Positions 59,701 through 64,000 of a DNA stretch of 64,000 bases are shown here, one piece after another. The position numbers and the translations under genes were made by a program. Each line of letters begins with the position of its first letter. The stretch's first letter is position 1. The notes beneath the pieces were generated by a model that worked only from the letters and a program-made list of their open reading frames with translations, was not told the origin of the DNA and did no database searches. The stretch comes from Mytilus californianus (lineage: Eukaryota; Mollusca; Bivalvia; Mytilida; Mytilidae), in assembly GCF_021869535.1 (NCBI RefSeq), contig NW_026262668.1, positions 70,081,558 through 70,145,557 on the forward strand. Direction: 5' to 3'.

Positions 59701-59804
59701 TTATTAAGAAGGGATATAGTTACGATACTGTTGTCAGGTCATTAAAGATTGCATATTTTGGCGTTAATATTGATTCACTTATAGGGTCTTTGCATCGGCA
59801 CTAA
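56796..59804 (+). CDS. Penelope-like EN-RT polyprotein with four selenocysteine-type UGA codons
   Basis: One frame of 1002 codons (ATG at 56796; 56724 is an alternative in-frame ATG) with only four internal stops, all UGA: residues 55 (56958), 86 (57051), 97 (57084) and 522 (58359). Context: KK-U-LTCPRLS, ETDIT-U-KTNSIIYLLT-U-NKPGCG, NNIIIV-U-RKFY; these are cysteine positions in related elements. Domains: zinc-binding and GIY-YIG-type endonuclease (IQYVGET at 104-110), linker with CxC (C385, C387), RT with motif A FDFSTLYT (Asp 658), motif B GIPMGTNCAP (741-750), motif C YLDD (787-790), and a C-terminal thumb-like region with RYHK. Nuclease before RT is the permuted order of Naiad elements. 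Absence of any UAA, UAG or frameshift in 3 kb argues against random decay. Confidence 0.88.
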
Positions 59805-59865
59805 ACACATTTATTTAAAAACCAGTTGTTGGCATGACACGGGTTATGTTCTTCTCATATATGTT

Positions 59866-59911
59866 ATGATGGTATGATACTAAACCCCTAACGGGAAGGA
59901 TTGTGCCTGAT
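59866..59911 (+). promoter_or_regulatory. SECIS element (type II), family B
   Basis: The core AUGAU at the 5' side and UGAU at the 3' side give the non-canonical G.A quartet. Between them are a ten-position stem (GGUAUGAUAC with GGAUUGUGCC, nine pairs including G.U wobbles), an unpaired UAAA, and a short apical helix CCC...GGG. A lower helix (UCAUAU with AUAUGA) flanks the core. It lies 62 nt after the stop codon, the usual place for a eukaryotic SECIS, which recruits SBP2 to decode UGA as selenocysteine. Confidence 0.8.
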
Positions 59912-60448
59912 ATTCATATGATGAAGACATAATCTTTCAATCAGTTTAATTGAAGTTTGGAGCTGGCATGTCAGTTAACTGCTAGTAGTCTGTTGTTATT
60001 TATGTATTATTGTCATTTTGTTTATTTTCTTTGGTTACATCTTCTGACATCAGACTCGGACTTCTCTTGAACTGAATTTTAATGTGCGTATTGTTATGCG
60101 TTTACTTTTCTACATTGGCTAGAGGTATAGGGGGAGGGTTGAGATCTCATAAACATGTTTAACCCCGCCGCATTTTTGCGCCTGTCCCAAGTCAGGAGCC
60201 TCTAGCCTTTGTTAGTCTTGTATTATTTTTAATTTTAGTTTCTTGTGTACAATTTGGAGTTTAGTATGGCGTTCATTATCACTGAACTAGTATATATATT
60301 TGTTTAGGGGCCAGCTGAAGGACGCCTCCGGGTGCGGGAATTTCTCGCTGCATTGAAGACCTGTTGGTGGCCTTCTGCTGTTGTCTGTTCTGTGGTCGGG
60401 TTGTTGTCTCTTTGACACATTCCCCATTTCCATTCTCAATTTTATTTT

Positions 60449-61523
60449 GATGGTCCTTTTAATTCTGTTGACAGTTATGATTTTTCTACTCTCTACACTA
60501 CACTTCCACACAATCTTATCAAGAAAAAGTTTTCCTATTTAATTAAATGGTCTTTTGAAATATCTCATTGCAAATTTATTTGCTGTATAACTCGTTTAAA
60601 GCCTTTTTCTGTAACGAAAAAGGGAGTATGCTAGATACACTTACTGGAAATGTAAAGATATGATTGAAACTTTAAATTTTCTCCTGGACAAAATATATGT
60701 ACGTTTCGGCGATAAAGTGTATCGACAGGTAGTAGGTATTCCTGTGGGTACTAATTGCGCCCCTTTAATAGCAGATTTATTCCTGTATTGCTATGAATCA
60801 CAGTTTATGGCCCAACTCAATAAAGATACGTCATTGTTACATTTGGTTGACACATTCAACAATACCTACCGTTATCTTGATGATATTTTTTTCGTTAAAG
60901 TATCCAGAGTTCTCTAAATATACTACCGAAATCTACCCAAAGGAACTTACTTTAAATAAATCTAACATAAACAGCAGTAGTTGTCCTTTTCTAGATTTAG
61001 ACATTTCAATTTCTAAAGGGAAACTCCATACTAAAATGTATGACAAAAAAGACGATTTTTTATTCCCTATTAATTTCCTTTTTTAGACGGCGATGTTCCT
61101 TTGGCTCCATCATACGGTGTTTATATATCCCAACTCGTTCGTTATGCCCGTGTGTGTAGTGATGTCATAGATTTTAACGAACGTAATCAATGCATCTGAC
61201 TGGTAAATTATTAAGTCAGGGATTTCGTTACCATAAATTACTTAAAAACTTTTACTAAATTCTTTCATAGATACAAAGATTTGATTAGTAAATTTGGCTG
61301 TACCTGTAGAAAACTTATTAAAAACGGTATTTCACATCCTAAATTTTACGGTAATATTGTACTAAAAGCGCGGAAATCGCTATGTGATCCGTGTAAACTT
61401 ATCGATCCTTTAAACAAACTTATTAGTAAAGGTTACCTTATTAATGTTGTAATAAGATCTTTGAATATTGTTTACATTGGCACTAACATCGATTTTGTCA
61501 TCAACAAATTAAAACATAACTAA
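60449..61523 (+). pseudogene. Penelope-like family A element, 3' half of coding region
   Basis: Continues the copy begun at 53500: DFSTLYTTLPH (motif A), FLLDKIYVRFGDKVYRQVVG then IPVGTNCAP (motif B), YRYLDDIF (motif C), SSCPFLDLDIS, then YISQLVRYARVC, GFRYHKLL and NIVYIGTNIDF to the stop near 61521. At least three frameshifts (near 60900, 61070 and 61195-61250) break it. Confidence 0.85.
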
Positions 61524-61870
61524 ATTTGTATTCATTTCGAATGGTTTTTAGGATGTATAAATACACATCCACGTTAATTTTCTATTTAGAGATTGCTTTA
61601 TCTATATATTACATGATACATATTTATTATAAGGTTATATCCTAACTATCCTACTGCCTATCGATACTTTTATTTTGGCATTGCACAAGTCATGTCTTCT
61701 TTGACTGTCCATGACGTTAAAACACTAAATCCCTGGGATGTGTTTTAATTGATTTTAGTCTCTGATGCATGATTTTTTTATTGTTAATTGTTTTTGGCTT
61801 TTAAATAGCTTTCAGTATCTGCGAGTACTCTCAAATCGTACTTTCGTGTTAATTTGACCTGTTGACACAA
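61524..61870 (+). mobile_element. Family A 3' UTR, truncated
   Basis: Contains GGCATTGCACAAGTCATG, the SECIS (61711-61753), GATGCATGATTTTTTTATTG and GAGTACTCTCAAATC. It then stops; the conserved tail block and terminus are absent. Confidence 0.75.
61711..61753 (+). promoter_or_regulatory. SECIS element (type II), family A
   Basis: AUGAC, then GUUAAAACAC pairing along its length with GUGUUUUAAU, an unpaired UAAA, a small UCC...GGA apical pairing, and UGAU. GACU/AGUC give a lower helix. It shares architecture and UAAA with the family B SECIS although the stem sequences differ completely, so pairing has been kept while sequence changed. Confidence 0.78.
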
Positions 61871-61933
61871 TTTGTAATGCATTTCTGTAATTCAATGTTT
61901 ACTTATTTTGTGTTATATCTCGTCTCACTATTT

Positions 61934-63455
61934 CATACCTGTCAACCTATGACAATGAAAATGCAGGTGATGACCTGCATAGAAGAATGAAATCTCAGGT
62001 CATAACGCGTACGAACTTTTTCGAGCTGAATTTCAGTATTTAGGGGACATTTTTTTATAATTTATATCAAAGTTTCCAAAACATGTCCACATGGTTAAGT
62101 AATTTAAAATTGTACATATTATTATTTCATTGCACCTGGAGGCCATTGATAGATTTGTGTTATATTGCCTTAATTCCTGTTCATATTCATTCAATGACAT
62201 ACAATGTGCCAATTTGTGTTTTCTTTACATACATTTGTGCAGCTTTTAAACAGTAGAACATATCATAGGTTGATATTAGAGTATAATAAAATAAAGTTAA
62301 TCAATTAAGGTGGCTCGGGTGTCCTCCTCCATCTTGGATTTTGAAAAGCAGATAACAATCGGTCTAGATCTTTAATGAAATGTGCAAATTTCGAGAGTAG
62401 TATGTAATTCATGTGTAAGAATTTTTGTGTTTATATAGAAAATTATGTGTTTTATCATATTTTACGGCTGTATTTTACAAAAAAAATAGAATATTTTATT
62501 CAATTTTTTTCAACTGTGTCACATAAGGGGAGATAACTCAGACAAAGTAACTTTTATAATAGAATGTGTTATGAATTTACCTATTCTATGATGTAGCAAG
62601 AAAACGAGTTCGGTGACACCACTTTTTCTTTTTCTTATCTGAAAGCATATTATTAGAGCTATCTTTTCATATTTCATCTTAAAATTCTATGGTTTAGTTT
62701 TCTTTTTATCACAAAAATTTGGGGTTTCCATGCATAATCTATACAAAATATGACAATTTTGCACAACCTGTAGCTCGAAAAAAAGCCCGGTGACCAATAC
62801 TTTTTATTATATTTATGAAAAAAGCATGACCTAAACTACTTTTTGACAAATTATCAAAAAATTCTATGGATTTTGATTTAGACCCCCTATCTACCTTAAA
62901 GGAGGTATAATAGATGAAAAAAGTAATTTTCAAAATTTTTATTTTTTAATTGTTCTAAGGTAGAACAATAAGTAAAAGTATTATTCTGATATGTTTGTGC
63001 ATTCAATTCATTTTAGATTTAATCTTTTTACAAAAAAACTTAAGTTTAAGGAGTATATTGTGAATTGACAAAAAAGGGAAGTAACTCAAATTGTTTTTAA
63101 AACAACTTTGAAATACACAAATTATTTACGACCTAAAGCTAAGGTAATTGGTGTTAATTAACAGTGTGTTTGACTCCGAAGCTGTCAAGTGAAGCCATGC
63201 ACTGAAATGGGTCAATTGAGCTGATTTTACACAGCTAGTTGAACTTCTTGTCCAGGAAGAATTACGAATTTGCCGGTATTTCATTGAAATCACTTTATAT
63301 CTAATATCAGTCTGAAGGCTAATGAATCCGGGTGAAAACGGGTTATTTTCCAAATTCCCGGGTTATTTGGTCATCCGGCGGGTGTTCCGGGTGACCCCTC
63401 AGAATGTGAAAATCTCGGGTCACACCCGCAGGATCAGGGTCAGTTGACAGGTATG
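61934..63455. mobile_element. Non-autonomous DNA transposon-like repeat with inverted ends
   Basis: CATACCTGTCAAC at 61934-61946 is matched by GTTGACAGGTATG at 63443-63455. Next to the ends, GCAGGTGATGACCTGC and CTCAGGTCATAAC (left) face GGGTGACCCCTC and CTCGGGTCACACCCGC (right). The interior holds another mussel repeat (AAGGTGGCTCGGGTGTCC near 62310, GGGGAGATAACTCAGA near 62530). No transposase is encoded. Confidence 0.6.
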
Positions 63456-63744
63456 CTATTTTTAATATGTACCACCTTTGATAAGTATTTTGTATGACGA
63501 TAAATTTTCACTTCTGTACTCGTACTCTGCGGAACAACAAATTTATTAATTTTGTAAAAAATGTTTACTTCCGTACTCCTAACAACAAAATTATTATATT
63601 TTAATTTACCTGTGTACGTTGTTTTATTTAACGCCATTTTGTCTCAGGTAAGAGTTGTCTTATTGACACTCTTTCTACATCTTTTTTATTACTATCTGTA
63701 ACGTCTATATTATATAGGCACTTACGTTTCAAATTGAAAATTGT

Positions 63745-64000
63745 ATTTATATTGTGTTATAGATCAAACTTATTCGTTCAGTGTATGTTTACTTGTTTTT
63801 GTTAAAATGTCTTTTTGATCGAGCTAAGCCATTTCAATTGATATTTTATAGTGTGTCTTTTTATGTTGTAATGTTACACTACTGTCTGATGTTAGGATGA
63901 AGGTTGGCGCCTGTTAAAACGTTTAAACCCGCTGCATTTTTATGCACCTGTCCTACGTCAGGAGCCTGTTGTTCAGTGGTTGTCGTTTGTTGGTGAGGTT
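63745..64000 (+). mobile_element. Penelope-like family C tail, cut by window end
   Basis: Matches 22955-23205: ATAGATCAAACTTATTCGTT, TTTTTGATCGAGCTAAGCC, GGTTGGCGCCTGTTAAAACG, CCTGTCCTACGTCAGGAGCC. Continues past the window. Confidence 0.75.

Larger units (their letters stand above)
56429..60448 (+). mobile_element. Full-length Naiad-type Penelope-like retrotransposon (family B)
   Basis: Unit: 5' leader (56429-56795), frame with recoded UGAs (56796-59804), SECIS (59866-59911), a long 3' UTR with conserved tail block (60130-60210) and terminal ACACATTCCCCATTTCC. It is preceded by the 1391-bp partial copy and inserted into the older family A copy. Perfect identity of the two repeated parts implies a recent insertion. 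Confidence 0.88.

Overview
This is eukaryotic, AT-rich, repeat-dense DNA from a bivalve mollusc, most likely a marine mussel close to Mytilus. That assignment rests on recognising repeat families (tRNA-derived SINEs, retroelement 3' tails ending near GATGTGGTATGATTGCC, the GCAATAACTCC repeat, the CCAGACGCGCGTTTCGTC repeat), on exon/intron gene structure with GT-AG junctions, and on the lack of compact bacterial-style genes. Host genes occupy only a few percent of the window; most of the rest is transposable elements and their remains.

Host genes. (1) Minus strand, 4577-4877: first exon of a secreted, coiled-coil-rich protein of unknown family. (2) Minus strand, 16836-20249: five consecutive, phase-compatible exons of the ectodomain of a GPR158/GPR179-like (metabotropic glycine receptor-like) class C GPCR: signal peptide, Cache-like domain and cysteine-rich/EGF-like module. 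No seven-helix exons are visible. (3) Plus strand, 36852-52757: a sodium-coupled monocarboxylate transporter (SLC5A8/A12-like) gene. It has two homologous, interchangeable first exons (36852-37259 and 41120-41518) and five further exons (to 52757), and continues beyond the window. The last 29 bases of its fourth exon, together with the splice donor, have been amplified into a ten-copy 40-bp minisatellite.

Mobile elements by region. 5.3-8.9 kb: a long non-autonomous repeat carrying an inserted Penelope-like fragment with a 1.15-kb inverted repeat. 9.1-13.5 kb: a decayed PIF/Harbinger transposon with a DDE transposase and a divergent second reading frame. 14.3-16.0 kb: a 180-bp tandem repeat and a SINE. 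21.4-28.7 kb: Penelope-like 3' fragments and a broken Tc1/mariner transposase. 43.1-47.3 kb: a very young Gypsy-type LTR element with 4-bp target duplication and almost identical LTRs, whose single open frame keeps gag, protease and the integrase zinc finger but has lost reverse transcriptase, RNase H and the integrase core. 53.5-61.9 kb: an old Penelope-like copy (called family A here) split by a young tandem insertion of a second family (B).

The most notable system is the Penelope-like retroelement at 56.4-60.4 kb. It has the permuted domain order (N-terminal GIY-YIG nuclease, CxC linker, C-terminal reverse transcriptase) of the Naiad clade. Its 1002-codon frame is interrupted only by four UGA codons, each where a cysteine would be expected, and it is followed 62 nt after the stop by a hairpin with all hallmarks of a type II SECIS. 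A second, divergent family in the same window has a matching SECIS and a UGA at the same linker codon plus one in the CxC motif. The simplest reading is that these are selenoprotein-encoding retrotransposons; selenoprotein Naiads have been reported from clams and spiders, and this looks like a mussel example. A third tail family (C) appears at 22.9 kb and at the window's right edge.
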